DNA of 64,000 nucleotides from UBA7672 sp041166025 (GTDB lineage: Bacteria; Pseudomonadota; Alphaproteobacteria; Caulobacterales; Hyphomonadaceae), in the NCBI GenBank assembly GCA_041166025.1, contig JBEAMJ010000069.1, positions 186,001 to 250,000 of the forward strand. Direction: 5' to 3'. The notes under the pieces were generated by a model that was not told the origin of the DNA, did not search any database, and worked only from the letters and a program-made list of their open reading frames with translations. Below are positions 1 to 8,697 of the stretch, piece after piece (the stretch's first letter is position 1; every line of letters begins with the position of its first letter). Position numbers and translations under genes: made by a program.

Positions 1-1319
1 TTGCCGCGGCCGGCGACGACCTCCTTGATGAGGATGCGGTAATCGTCCGAACCCAGTTCGAGATTGTCGATGATCCGCACCTGCGGGACGACGAAGCCGA
101 ACTCCGCCGCCACCTGCCGTCGCACCGCCTTGACCTGGTCGGTGAGCTTCCGGCCGGAGGTCTCGTTGATGAAGCCGAGCAGGCCGAAGCCAAGCTCGAT
201 CTTTATCTCGTCGACCACCAGGGATTCCTGGATCGGCGGCTCTGGAATAGGCTTGGCGCGTTGGGCCGCAGCCGCTTCGGCGACCTTGGCGGCCTCCTGG
301 TCGCGTTGCTTGAGGAAGCCGCGGTAGGCGGCATACCCGGCAGCGCCGGCGAGCGCGAAGAACGGAATCATCGGCATGCCCGGCAGGAGACCCGCGAAGA
401 GCGCCATCACGGCCGCCATGGCCAGGCCCTGCGGATTGGCGAACAGCTGGACACCGATCGCCTTGTCCGCGGCGCCCTCGACGCCGGCCTTGGAAACGAG
501 CATGCCCGCCGCGATCGAGACAATCAGGGCCGGGATCTGGCTGACGATCCCGTCGCCGACCGTCAGCGTGGTGTAGGAGCTGGCGGCTTCCTCGAACGAG
601 ATGCCCATCTGGGCCACGCCAATGATCATCCCGCCGATGATGTTGATGAAGGTGATCAGGATGCCGGCCACGGCATCGCCACGCACGAATTTCGAGGCGC
701 CGTCCATCGCGCCGAAGAAATTGCTTTCGCCTTCCAGTTCCTTGCGGCGCCGGCGCGCCTCGTCCTCGTTGATTATCCCGGCCGAGAGGTCGGCATCGAT
801 CGCCATCTGCTTGCCAGGCATGGCGTCGAGCGTGAAGCGCGCAGCGACTTCCGCGATGCGGCCCGAACCTTTGGTGACCACGATGAAGTTCACGATGATC
901 AGGATGATGAACACCACCACGCCGATCACGAAATTGCCCTGCATCACGAAGCCGCCGAACGCCTCGATAATGTTGCCCGCCGCCTGCGGACCCTCATGGC
1001 CGTGAGCGAGGATCAGGCGCGTGGTCGCGATGTTGAGCGCCAGCCGGAGCAGGGTCGCCAGCAGCAGGATCGTCGGAAAGGCCGAGAATTCGAGCGGTTT
1101 CTGGATCAGCAGCGCCGTCATCAGGATCAGAACGGACAGGGTGATCGAGATCGCCAGCAGGAAGTCGAGCAGGAAGGGCGGAATGGGGATGATGAGCATC
1201 ATCACCAGCGCCATCACGCCCAGGCCGAGCGCATACTCGCCACGCGCAAAAAGCTTGGTCAGCGCATTCCAGTCGAATCCGGAGCCGCCGGTTCGGGCTA
1301 TGACGACTGTCTCGGCCAT
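1..1319 (-). CDS. flhA: Flagellar export apparatus protein FlhA, C-terminus cut off by window edge
   Basis: FlhA is the large inner-membrane component of the flagellar type III export gate. The reading frame starts at an ATG (1317-1319) and runs open off the left edge, giving about 439 of the usual ~700 residues. The N-terminus carries several hydrophobic segments (starting with a stretch of Met, Ile and Pro around residues 38-55), then the conserved FHIPEP-type cytoplasmic loop with the acidic ATKGSGRIAEV-like and MPGKQMAIDADL segments, more membrane helices, and the start of the cytoplasmic domain. It begins 4 bp after the flbD stop and is the last visible gene of the fliF operon, as in Caulobacter. 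The missing part is due only to the window boundary. Confidence 0.95.
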   Translation of the reverse strand, partial: MAETVVIARTGGSGFDWNALTKLFARGEYALGLGVMALVMMLIIPIPPFLLDFLLAISITLSVLILMTALLIQKPLEFSAFPTILLLATLLRLALNIATTRLILAHGHEGPQAAGNIIEAFGGFVMQGNFVIGVVVFIILIIVNFIVVTKGSGRIAEVAARFTLDAMPGKQMAIDADLSAGIINEDEARRRRKELEGESNFFGAMDGASKFVRGDAVAGILITFINIIGGMIIGVAQMGISFEEAASSYTTLTVGDGIVSQIPALIVSIAAGMLVSKAGVEGAADKAIGVQLFANPQGLAMAAVMALFAGLLPGMPMIPFFALAGAAGYAAYRGFLKQRDQEAAKVAEAAAAQRAKPIPEPPIQESLVVDEIKIELGFGLLGFINETSGRKLTDQVKAVRRQVAAEFGFVVPQVRIIDNLELGSDDYRILIKEVVAGRG

Positions 1320-1323
1320 CTAT

Positions 1324-2694
1324 CTACCCTGCCGCCCGCACTTCGCCCGGAGCGGCGACCTCGATGCCGGCGTCCTGGTAGGCCCTGAGCTTGTTGCGCA
1401 GCGTGCGGATCGAGATGCCGAGAATGTTCGCGGCGTGCGTGCGATTGCCGAGGCAATGGTCGAGCGTCTGCAGGATCAGGTCCTGCTCGACCTCGGCGAC
1501 GGTGGCGCCGATCCGAACAGTTGCGCCCTTGATGGCGGCTTCGGCCGCATTGACGGCGCGCTCTGCCGTCGCATCGAGTGCGTTGGCCTGAACCGGGCGT
1601 CCGTCGGGCGTCCGCAGGTCGTCGACCGAGATCTCGCTTCCGCGCGCGAGGATCACGGCGCGATGCATGGCGTTTTCAAGTTCGCGGACATTGCCCAGCC
1701 AGGCAGCCGACTGGATACGCTCGCGGGCGGCGTTCGAAAGCGTCCGGGCAAAGCCGTTGGCGGTCGCGTACTTGTCGACGAAGTAGTCGGCGAGGGCCAG
1801 AAGATCGCTCGGCCGCTCGCGCAGCGGCGGGATATGCAGGTTCATCACGTTGAGGCGGTAGAGCAGATCCTTACGGAACTCACCGCGCATGACCGCCTCC
1901 TGCAGGATCCGGTTCGATGTCGCGATGATGCGGATGTTGACTGGCACGGGCTTCGCGCCGCCGACGCGGTCGATCTCGCGCTCCTGGATGGCGCGCAGCA
2001 GCTTGGCCTGAAGGCGGATATCCATCTCCGATATCTCGTCGAGCAGCAGTGTGCCGCCGTCTGCTTCCTCGAACTTTCCGATGCGGCGTGCGACCGCGCC
2101 GGTGAACGCGCCCTTTTCGTGACCGAAGAGTTCGCTCTCGAGCAGGTTTTCCGGAATGGCGGCGCAGTTCACCGAGATGAACGGCTTGTCCGCCCGGCGC
2201 GAGCGTTTGTGGAGGTAGCGCGCCATCACTTCCTTGCCGACGCCGCTCTCGCCCGTGATCAGCACCGAAGCGTCAGACGGTGCGATCTGGTCGGCCAGCT
2301 GCTTGATTTCGATCATCGCCGCATCCTGCGCGATGAGCGGCCGATCATCGTCGGCGACAGCGGCAAGCACGGCCGCGATCAGTTCGGGATCGGGCGGCAG
2401 CGGAATGAATTCGCGGGCGCCTGCCCGGATGGCGGCGGCAGCCGTGTCGGGATTTGCACCGATGCCGCAGGCGATGACCGGTGCGACGATGCGCTCCTGC
2501 TTCATCCCGCCGACGAGACCCTGAATGTCCTCGTGGACGTCGATCATGACGATGTCAGCGCCGCGTCCCGTCCGCAGCAATTCCATCGCCTCGGCGGCAT
2601 GCTGTGCATGAAGCACTTTCGCGCCGCGGTCGAAGGCGATCTTGGTGGCGGTCGACAGCTGGCCCGCGAGATTTCCGATGATCAGAACACGCAT
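1324..2694 (-). CDS. flbD: Sigma-54-dependent flagellar regulator FlbD
   Basis: FlbD is the NtrC-like enhancer-binding protein that switches on late, sigma-54-dependent flagellar genes. The protein has 456 residues. It has a degenerate receiver-like N-terminus (about 1-115), an AAA+ domain with Walker A GESGVGKE at 148-155 and the sigma-54-contacting GAFTGA loop at 195-200, and a C-terminal Fis-type helix-turn-helix ending in the RTHAANILGISIRTLRNKL-type motif. It lies between fliN and flhA in the same operon, its place in Caulobacter. Its likely targets are in this window: the two sigma-54 promoters facing away from each other at 10780-10963, with a dyad between them. Confidence 0.95.
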   Translation of the reverse strand: MRVLIIGNLAGQLSTATKIAFDRGAKVLHAQHAAEAMELLRTGRGADIVMIDVHEDIQGLVGGMKQERIVAPVIACGIGANPDTAAAAIRAGAREFIPLPPDPELIAAVLAAVADDDRPLIAQDAAMIEIKQLADQIAPSDASVLITGESGVGKEVMARYLHKRSRRADKPFISVNCAAIPENLLESELFGHEKGAFTGAVARRIGKFEEADGGTLLLDEISEMDIRLQAKLLRAIQEREIDRVGGAKPVPVNIRIIATSNRILQEAVMRGEFRKDLLYRLNVMNLHIPPLRERPSDLLALADYFVDKYATANGFARTLSNAARERIQSAAWLGNVRELENAMHRAVILARGSEISVDDLRTPDGRPVQANALDATAERAVNAAEAAIKGATVRIGATVAEVEQDLILQTLDHCLGNRTHAANILGISIRTLRNKLRAYQDAGIEVAAPGEVRAAG

Positions 2695-2703
2695 GGATTT
2701 CCT

Positions 2704-3054
2704 CTAGGCGTCCGAGTGCTTGATGATTTCCGTCATGGTGACGCCCAGGCGATCGTCGACGACGACGACCTCCCCGCGGGCGACCAGGCGGGAATTGACG
2801 TAGATGTCGATGGCCTCGCCGACGCGACGGTCGAGTTCGAGCACCGAGCCCTGCGACAACTGAAGAAGCTTCGAAACCTCGATCGTCGTGCGGCCGATCA
2901 CCGCCTGCACCAAGACCGGCACGTCGAACACTGTCTTGAGGTCAGCCGCCAGCTTGTCGCGTGCGTCCGCGTCGGAAGACTGCAGTCCGGACGACCCCGC
3001 AGCGGCGAGGCCGCCCTGGGCGAGGTCCGGAAGATTGAGATCATTGGTGCTCAT
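2704..3054 (-). CDS. fliN: Flagellar motor switch protein FliN
   Basis: FliN forms the lower C-ring of the flagellar switch together with FliG and FliM. The 116-residue product has a variable N-terminus rich in Ala, Gly and Ser (about 1-35). This is followed by the SpoA/SurfaceAgAntigen-type fold: VFDVPVLVQAVIGRTTIEV, LLQLSQGSVLELD, and a final segment with RGEVVVVDDRLGVTMTEI. Length and motifs are typical. It is separated by 6 bp from flbE upstream and by 9 bp from flbD downstream, so it is translated from the common fliF operon transcript. Confidence 0.95.
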   Translation of the reverse strand: MSTNDLNLPDLAQGGLAAAGSSGLQSSDADARDKLAADLKTVFDVPVLVQAVIGRTTIEVSKLLQLSQGSVLELDRRVGEAIDIYVNSRLVARGEVVVVDDRLGVTMTEIIKHSDA

Positions 3055-3060
3055 GGTGTC

Positions 3061-3690
3061 CTACGCTGCGGCAAACAGATCGAGTTGGGGTGCGACAGGG
3101 TCCTGCAGGCGCGCGGCGAGTATCCGGTCGATGGCGGCCTCGACGCCCTCGCGGCTGAACCCCGCCGCCCCGTCGGCCCATTCGACGCGCCAGTCGCCGG
3201 GTTTGGCCTTGGGATCAGGCGCGAAAGAAACGCTGGCGCCGACACCCTTGGCGCGGAGCTGCTCGAGGCGACGCTCGACGGACGCCAACGCATCCGGCGC
3301 GACGAAGACCGTCACTGTGGGGTTGAGCTTGAGCTGACGGATGACGTCCGCGATGGCAGCCGCTGCAGCTTCTTCGCCCTGGCGATCGAGCGCGGCTCCG
3401 GCAATTCGTCGCGCCGCAATCATGGCAAGTTCCCCCGCCTCGGCGCGCAGCTGCTCGGCGACCGCAGCGAGCTGTGCAGCAACGGGGGCGAGCGTCACAA
3501 CGATCCGGTCGACGGAGGCGAAGCCCTTGACCTCGCTCGTCTGGCGGGCCTTGGCCTCCCCGTCGGCGCGGGCCTTGGCGGCCAGCTGGTCAGCCTCCTC
3601 GCGCGAGAAATACTTCCGGTCCAGCCCTGACAGCACCTCGCCATCGGCGGTGAATTCGGTCGCGAACATGAAGGGGGATATCTGTGTCAT
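3061..3690 (-). CDS. flbE: FliH-type flagellar export stator protein FlbE
   Basis: The 209-residue product occupies the position of Caulobacter flbE, between fliG and fliN. FlbE corresponds to FliH, the regulator/stator of the export ATPase FliI. The sequence has an FliH-like Ala- and Glu-rich helical middle (about 30-130), with a coiled-coil-like run from residue 75, and a more globular C-terminus. Sequence conservation in this family is low, so the call rests partly on gene order. Its ATG shares one base with the fliG stop codon (TGATG), showing translational coupling. Confidence 0.85.
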   Translation of the reverse strand: MTQISPFMFATEFTADGEVLSGLDRKYFSREEADQLAAKARADGEAKARQTSEVKGFASVDRIVVTLAPVAAQLAAVAEQLRAEAGELAMIAARRIAGAALDRQGEEAAAAAIADVIRQLKLNPTVTVFVAPDALASVERRLEQLRAKGVGASVSFAPDPKAKPGDWRVEWADGAAGFSREGVEAAIDRILAARLQDPVAPQLDLFAAA

Positions 3691-4814
3691 CAGTAGATCA
3701 GCTCGTCATCGCCGCCGCCATCGGCGAGCATGATCTCGCCGCGATCGGCCAGCGCCTTGGCCACGGTAACCATCTCCTGCTGGGCGCCCTCGACATCCTT
3801 GAGCTTGACGGGCCCCATCGCCGCCATGTCATCCCGCATGAGTTTCGCTGCGCGCTCGGACATGTTGGACATGAACAGGTTGCGCATCTCGTCATTCGTG
3901 CCCTTGAGGGCCAGCGCCAGCTTCTCCTTGTCGATGTTGCGAAGCAGGGTCTGAACACCTCCGGGATCGAGCTTCGAGAGATCCTCGAAGACGAACATGA
4001 GTGAGCGGATCTTGTCGGCTGCATCCTTGTTGCGTTCCTCGAGCAGTGACATGAACCGGCCCTCTGTCTGCCGGTCGAAATTGTTGAAGATTGCGGCCAT
4101 CTGCTCGTGGCTGTCGCGCTTGGAGGTGCGCGCGAGATTGGTCATGAATTCGTTGCGCAGCGTGGCTTCGATCTTCTCAAGGATGTCGCGCTGCACCGGC
4201 TCCATTCGGAGCATGCGCTGGATCACTTCGAGCGCGAACTCCGGCGGCAGGGCGGTAAGGACGCGCGCGGAATGCTCGGTCTTGATCTTCGAGAGGATCA
4301 CCGACACGGTCTGCGGGTATTCGTTCTTGAGGTAGTTCGCCAGCACCTGTTCGTTCACGTTGGCCAGCTTGTCCCACATGGTGCGGCCGGCCGGCCCGCG
4401 GAGCTCTTCCATAAGAGCGTCCACCTTCTCGCGCGGGAGGAATTGCAGCAGCAGGCGGTGCGTCTGTTCGTAGGAACCCGTCACGGCGCCGGATCCCGAC
4501 AGCCGGTTGACGAAATCCTTGATCAGGAACTCGACGGTTTCGGCGCGCACAGGCCCAAGGTTGGACATCGCCCCCGAAATCTCGCGCAGTTCATCGTCAT
4601 CCAGCTTGTCCCACACAGGCTTGGCTTCCTCGCCAAGCGCCAGCAGCAGGATGGCGGCTTTTTCAGAGCCGTGCATGCCCGTGATTGTCTGTATGGTCTC
4701 GACGATGCGGCGGTTTGTGTCGGCGCTGATGTCATCGCGGCTCGGCGCCGCGGCGGGCAGAGCATTTTCAGGGGCCGTTTCGGCCTGCTTCTGGAGGGCT
4801 GCACTCTTGCTCAT
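3690..4814 (-). CDS. fliG: Flagellar motor switch protein FliG
   Basis: FliG couples the MS ring (FliF) to the switch complex and interacts with the MotA stator to generate torque. The product has 374 residues, about 40 more than E. coli FliG; the extra part is an Ala/Pro-rich N-terminus. The conserved core has ILLLALGEE near the start, the middle domain with EHSARVLTALPPEFALEVI and RMLRMEPVQRDILEKIE, and the C-terminal charged torque helix region MFVFEDLSKLDPGGVQTLLR. The gene overlaps the fliF stop by 4 bp (ATGA). Confidence 0.97.
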   Translation of the reverse strand: MSKSAALQKQAETAPENALPAAAPSRDDISADTNRRIVETIQTITGMHGSEKAAILLLALGEEAKPVWDKLDDDELREISGAMSNLGPVRAETVEFLIKDFVNRLSGSGAVTGSYEQTHRLLLQFLPREKVDALMEELRGPAGRTMWDKLANVNEQVLANYLKNEYPQTVSVILSKIKTEHSARVLTALPPEFALEVIQRMLRMEPVQRDILEKIEATLRNEFMTNLARTSKRDSHEQMAAIFNNFDRQTEGRFMSLLEERNKDAADKIRSLMFVFEDLSKLDPGGVQTLLRNIDKEKLALALKGTNDEMRNLFMSNMSERAAKLMRDDMAAMGPVKLKDVEGAQQEMVTVAKALADRGEIMLADGGGDDELIY

Positions 4815-6577
4815 GCGCGATCGGGAGCTTCTTCAGCAAGCCACGACCGGATGATGGCGACGGACTCGTCCGGATGGTTCGCGACGACCTCGGAAATCTT
4901 CTTGATCGACGAGACCTTCACCTGGCCGGAAATGCGCGCGACATCGATGCCGGCGTCGAGGCGATCGGCGGGCGCAAACTCGATGTTCACCGTCTTGCCT
5001 TCGGGAATGTCGCTCGTCTGCTGGAATGTCGTTTCGCCGTTCTCACCCTGCTGCATCAGGATGATCTGCTGGGCCTGGTGCGCCGCGATGGCCTTGGCTC
5101 GCTTGGCGCCCTTCAGCGCCTGGATCTCAGGCGGCAGGTTTTCGGGCTCGGCCTTGGTGAAAAGGCCGGAGATCAGCGGACGCAGGACGAAGAAGACCAG
5201 CGCCAGCGCCGTCAGAGCCAGCGCGAGAATCTCGCCGATGCGCACCAGGTCGAACTTGTCGAAGTCGAACGGTCCGGGGGCGGCTGCGCCGTCCATCGAC
5301 GTGTCGGGTCGGGCAAACGCCGTGCTTTCAACTGTCACGACATCGCCGCGCTGTTCATTGAACAGAACTGCCGATTTCACCAGCGCAGTGATCCGTGCGA
5401 CTTCCTCTGGCGCGCGGTCCTGCCAGGTGGCGGGTTGGCCTTCGGCCCCCGGCACCCGGACCTGATCCAGCGCCACAGCCACGGACAGCCGCTTGATGCC
5501 GCCGCCCTCGATCACTTCGGTGCGGACGGTCTTGTCCATCTCGTAGTTGATCGTGGCCTCCGACCGGTTCGAGCTCGACTGGCTGGTGGGCAGGGGTGCT
5601 GCCGCCGGATCGTTCCCGGTCGGCACGTTGTTGGCCACCGTGGTCTCATCGCCAGGTGCGAGGTCGGAGCTCGATGAGCCCTCCTCGACGGTCGTTTCTG
5701 ACCGGACGACACGGCTGTCGGGGTTGTAGGTTTCCGAGCTCTGGGTGACGCGATTGAAATCGGCATCGATCGAAACAGTCACCTTCGCCGCACCGGGGCC
5801 GGCGATGTTCTCGATCACGTCGAGAACCTTTTTCCGATAGCTGTCTTCCATGGCCAGTCGACGCTCGTCGGCGTTGGTTCCGCCGCCGGCCGCTGAGCCC
5901 GTGTCGTCGGAAGCTGCCGCCAGGAGGCGCCCGTCCGTGCTGGTAACAGTGACAGCATCGACGCTGAGTCCGGGCACCTGGGAGGCCACAAGGTTGCGAA
6001 TGGCCCGCACTTTTTCGCCCGGCATCATGTTGCCGGTCAGCTTGAGAACCACGGCCGCCTTGGGCTTGTCCGTATTCTGCTGGAAGAGCGGCCTTTCCGG
6101 GATCGAGAGGTGAACCTTGGCCGACTGCACCATGTCATATGCGCTGATCGAGCGTTCGAGTTCGCCCTCCATCGCCCGCAGTTTCTTGATGTTGAGGACG
6201 AACTGGGTCTCGCCCAGCGCATCGGACTTGTCGAAGATTTCCCAGCCAACGGAACCGCGCGTCGGCAGGCCCTGCTCGGAGAGCATCATCCGCGCGTCCT
6301 CGACCCGCGAGGCGTCCACGAACACCGCAGATCCGCCGCCTTCGAGCGAATAGCTGACGCCGGCCGTCTCGAGCTTGTCGGTGATCTCGGCGGCTTCCTC
6401 GAGATCGAGACCCGAGAAGAGAAGCTTTTTCTGACCCTCGCCGCCCTGCAGCATGATGACGCCCAGTCCGCCGCCAACGAGGGCGACGACGACGAGCGCC
6501 GCGGCGATGCGCATACGGCCCGATCTGGCCAGCTGGCCGATCAGTCCCTTGGGATCGTCTGATTTGGTTTCGGCCAT
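4811..6577 (-). CDS. fliF: Flagellar MS-ring protein FliF
   Basis: FliF builds the MS ring in the inner membrane, the first flagellar structure assembled. The 588-residue protein has an N-terminal membrane helix (about 22-45), the YscJ/FliF periplasmic domains with SISAYDMVQSAKVHLSIPER and a Gly/Ser/Thr-rich loop around 300-345, a second membrane helix (about 443-467), and a C-terminal tail ending near residue 588 that would bind FliG. It is the first gene of the operon. Two CtrA-like boxes lie 65-112 bp upstream, matching the cell-cycle-controlled class II promoter known for Caulobacter fliF. Confidence 0.97.
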   Translation of the reverse strand: MAETKSDDPKGLIGQLARSGRMRIAAALVVVALVGGGLGVIMLQGGEGQKKLLFSGLDLEEAAEITDKLETAGVSYSLEGGGSAVFVDASRVEDARMMLSEQGLPTRGSVGWEIFDKSDALGETQFVLNIKKLRAMEGELERSISAYDMVQSAKVHLSIPERPLFQQNTDKPKAAVVLKLTGNMMPGEKVRAIRNLVASQVPGLSVDAVTVTSTDGRLLAAASDDTGSAAGGGTNADERRLAMEDSYRKKVLDVIENIAGPGAAKVTVSIDADFNRVTQSSETYNPDSRVVRSETTVEEGSSSSDLAPGDETTVANNVPTGNDPAAAPLPTSQSSSNRSEATINYEMDKTVRTEVIEGGGIKRLSVAVALDQVRVPGAEGQPATWQDRAPEEVARITALVKSAVLFNEQRGDVVTVESTAFARPDTSMDGAAAPGPFDFDKFDLVRIGEILALALTALALVFFVLRPLISGLFTKAEPENLPPEIQALKGAKRAKAIAAHQAQQIILMQQGENGETTFQQTSDIPEGKTVNIEFAPADRLDAGIDVARISGQVKVSSIKKISEVVANHPDESVAIIRSWLAEEAPDRA

Positions 6578-6641
6578 GCCCGCCCGGAAAAAACTGCCTG
6601 CGCCGCGATTTGCGACTAGGCAGGAATTTCCCGGTGCGTGG

Positions 6642-6656
6642 TAAATGGCGTCTTAA
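6642..6656 (-). promoter_or_regulatory. CtrA-like box, proximal, upstream of fliF
   Basis: On the fliF coding strand the sequence reads TTAA-N7-TTTA (plus strand TAAA-N7-TTAA). This differs by one base from the CtrA consensus TTAA-N7-TTAA. It lies about 65 bp upstream of the fliF start and 33 bp, about three DNA turns, from a second box. Confidence 0.6.
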
Positions 6657-6674
6657 GGTCGACGACCGAAGTGG

Positions 6675-6689
6675 TTAGCGAAACCTTAA
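6675..6689 (-). promoter_or_regulatory. CtrA-like box, distal, upstream of fliF
   Basis: The plus strand reads TTAG-N7-TTAA (minus strand TTAA-N7-CTAA), again one mismatch to the CtrA consensus. It lies about 98 bp before fliF, in the short gap after sciP. CtrA activates the fliF operon in Caulobacter, and the product of the neighbouring sciP gene restrains CtrA. Confidence 0.65.
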
Positions 6690-6700
6690 GCGCGCGGACC

Positions 6701-6734
6701 GCGCCGCCCTACCCAGAAGGCGCCTGGGCGGCGC
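6701..6734 (-). terminator. GC-rich hairpin after sciP
   Basis: A perfect 9-bp inverted repeat (GCGCCGCCC at 6701-6709 with GGGCGGCGC at 6726-6734) lies 12 bp after the sciP stop. There is no T run on either side. It could be a weak or Rho-assisted terminator that insulates the fliF promoter. Confidence 0.4.
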
Positions 6735-6745
6735 GCGCGTCCGTT

Positions 6746-7015
6746 CTATCGGTAGTTTTGCAGGCGCGTGGTGCGAAGGCCCTTGACGCCATGGCGCTGA
6801 TAGAGGCGTTCCCAACCGGAGAACTCCTCCTTGGTCAGCGAATAGCGGTCGCACGCGTCGTCGGCGGACAGCAATCCGCCGTGAACAGCCGCGACGACTT
6901 CGGCCTTGCGGCGCGTGACCCAGCGCTGGATCCCGGGCGAGGGGAGGTCAGAGAGCGTGATCGTACGTCCGTCGGGTCCCACGACTGCCGCGCCGTGAGC
7001 GGTTTGGCTCAGCAT
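6746..7015 (-). CDS. sciP: CtrA inhibitor SciP (DUF1153 family)
   Basis: SciP is a small helix-turn-helix protein that binds CtrA at its promoters and blocks RNA polymerase recruitment in G1 cells. The 89-residue product starts at the ATG at 7013-7015, preceded by AGGAG six bases away; a longer in-frame extension to 7126 lacks such a site. The family signature is clear: GPDGRTITLSDLP, TRRKAEVVAAVHGGLLS, ALS-like EEFSGWERLYQRHGVKGLR near the C-terminus. It is found next to fliF in Caulobacter too. Confidence 0.93.
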   Translation of the reverse strand: MLSQTAHGAAVVGPDGRTITLSDLPSPGIQRWVTRRKAEVVAAVHGGLLSADDACDRYSLTKEEFSGWERLYQRHGVKGLRTTRLQNYR

Positions 7016-7226
7016 GGTTGACTCCTGATGCTGGTTACTCTGCCCTCGACCATAGGCGCCGGCGTTTAAGGCGACGCGCAGGCCGACAGCGCGGTTTCGT
7101 GGAAAGACTCTGCAAAATTCCAGCATCCGTTAAGGAGATTGGTCACGATCGCGGCTGGCGCTGCGAGCGCCGCGAAGCAGCGCACAACGACGTCCCGCGC
7201 TTAGGTACGATCAGCCGGAGGGCGCA

Positions 7227-8591
7227 TCAGCGCTTCAGCCTGATCAGTTCGTCCAGCATCTCGTCAGCCGTCGTGATGATCTTCGAGGACGCCGAGTAGG
7301 CGCGCTGGGTCATGATCAGTTGGGAAAACTCCTCTGCAAGATCGACCGTCGACGATTCAAGAGCGCGCGACTTGATGTTGCCCGTGCCTCCCATTCCCGC
7401 GCCGCGCATCGAGAGTGCGCCGGCGTCCGGTCCCAGCCGGTAGATCCCGCCATGTTCGGCAAGGAGGCCGTTGGCGTTGCCGAAGCTCGCCAGCGGAATC
7501 TGGTAGATCCGGCGTGTGAGGCCGTTGGTGAAGATCGCCGTGACAAAGCCTTCATCGTCCACATCGACCGACGCCAGGGAGCCGAAGGGCGTGCCATCGA
7601 CTTGTGAGGTTCCCAGCACAGATGGCGAGTCGTAGTTCGTCAGCCCTCCCGGTGCGCCTGGCCCGCCCATGTCGAGCGAGATCGTCTGTGTCGCGAGACC
7701 GAGAGCGGGGTCCCACTCCGAACCGCCGGCCCCCGTCGCCCCGATCGTGACGGAGAGCGGAAGCGTCGAGTTTGCCACATCGAGCTGGCCGAAAGTGCTG
7801 AAGCGCACGATACCCGTTGCGAGCTGTCCATCGACACGCGGCGCCGCGTCGACGACCTGGCCAGCCGGCAGGTGAACCTCGGCATACCACGCGTTCGGTC
7901 CCTGCTTGAGGAAGGAGAAGGTTAGCGTGTGCAGTCCGCCCTGACTGTCATAGACCTGGATCGGAATCTGGAAGTCGGGTGTCACCGCTCCGGAGGCCAT
8001 GTTGTTGGCGCTATTGGTCGCATCATAGGTCGCAGCCGCCGCGGATACCGCCTCTGAAGACTGCAGGTTCGCCGACAATGAGACCTGGGCTGTAGATTGC
8101 GCCCCGCCGGCGATACCGGAGACACGCACGGGCTCGAGCGCGTTCAGATCCGTCGGGTTCGCGTTCACGGCGCCCGATATGTCGACCGGCCAGCCCTGCA
8201 GGTAGAACCCCGCGGCATTCTGAAGATAGCCATCGGCATCCGGCGTGAAGTGTCCGGCGCGCGTATAGTAGAACGGATCGCGGGCGGTCGCATCGTCACT
8301 GCGACCGCGAACCACGAACATGCCTTCGCCGGACACGGCAAGGTGCGTTGCGACAGCCGAAGAGGTGGTCGAGCCCTGCTCGGTCATCAGCGGGTTTGAC
8401 CGCGAGAGCACGCTTCCGGCGCTGTAGCTTGTCTGACCGCTCTGTGACCTCAGAAGCGACGTGAAGTCGGTGCGAAGCCGCTTGAAGCCGACCGTGTTCA
8501 CGTTTGCGATATTGTCGGAGATCGACGCCAGCGCGCTGGCGTTGGCGCGCATGCCGGCGGCGCCGGCGAGCATGGCTGAATTGATACTCAT
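7227..8591 (-). CDS. flgE: Flagellar hook protein FlgE
   Basis: FlgE polymerises into the hook. The 454-residue product starts with the rod/hook signature (ASISDNIANVNTVGFKRLRT at about 22-41) and ends with the conserved C-terminal helix (AEEFSQLIMTQRAYSASSKI). The middle carries FlgE-type domains rich in Gly, Ala and Thr. A GGGAG Shine-Dalgarno site lies before the ATG. A 106-bp spacer separates it from flgD upstream and contains a 6-bp hairpin (8662-8679). I found no sigma-54 promoter there, so it is probably read from the fliK promoter. Confidence 0.96.
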   Translation of the reverse strand: MSINSAMLAGAAGMRANASALASISDNIANVNTVGFKRLRTDFTSLLRSQSGQTSYSAGSVLSRSNPLMTEQGSTTSSAVATHLAVSGEGMFVVRGRSDDATARDPFYYTRAGHFTPDADGYLQNAAGFYLQGWPVDISGAVNANPTDLNALEPVRVSGIAGGAQSTAQVSLSANLQSSEAVSAAAATYDATNSANNMASGAVTPDFQIPIQVYDSQGGLHTLTFSFLKQGPNAWYAEVHLPAGQVVDAAPRVDGQLATGIVRFSTFGQLDVANSTLPLSVTIGATGAGGSEWDPALGLATQTISLDMGGPGAPGGLTNYDSPSVLGTSQVDGTPFGSLASVDVDDEGFVTAIFTNGLTRRIYQIPLASFGNANGLLAEHGGIYRLGPDAGALSMRGAGMGGTGNIKSRALESSTVDLAEEFSQLIMTQRAYSASSKIITTADEMLDELIRLKR

Positions 8592-8697
8592 GGTCGAAGC
8601 TCCCAGGTGGCCCGAAGGCCCGGTTCGTGTGCGGGTTGGTCGGCCGCTTTGCAGCCAGGATCGGCGCGCTTCTGCGCCGTTGGTCGTGTAGCCTGCG

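Noticed and set aside
1021..3630. 869-codon open frame on the plus strand
   Set aside because: It is antisense to flbD, fliN and flbE, whose products are clearly recognised. High GC leaves long open shadow frames, and its translation has no family features.
3698..4024. Arg/Ser-rich frames overlapping fliG and other genes
   Set aside because: These are off-frame translations of known genes with biased composition and no start-site signals.
7016..7226. TTAA sequences upstream of sciP as CtrA boxes
   Set aside because: TTAA occurs twice, but neither has a second half-site seven bases away.
8592..8697. Possible sigma-54 promoter in the flgD-flgE gap
   Set aside because: The nearest GG-GC candidates have wrong spacing or no TTGC element. 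FlgE is probably read from the fliK promoter.
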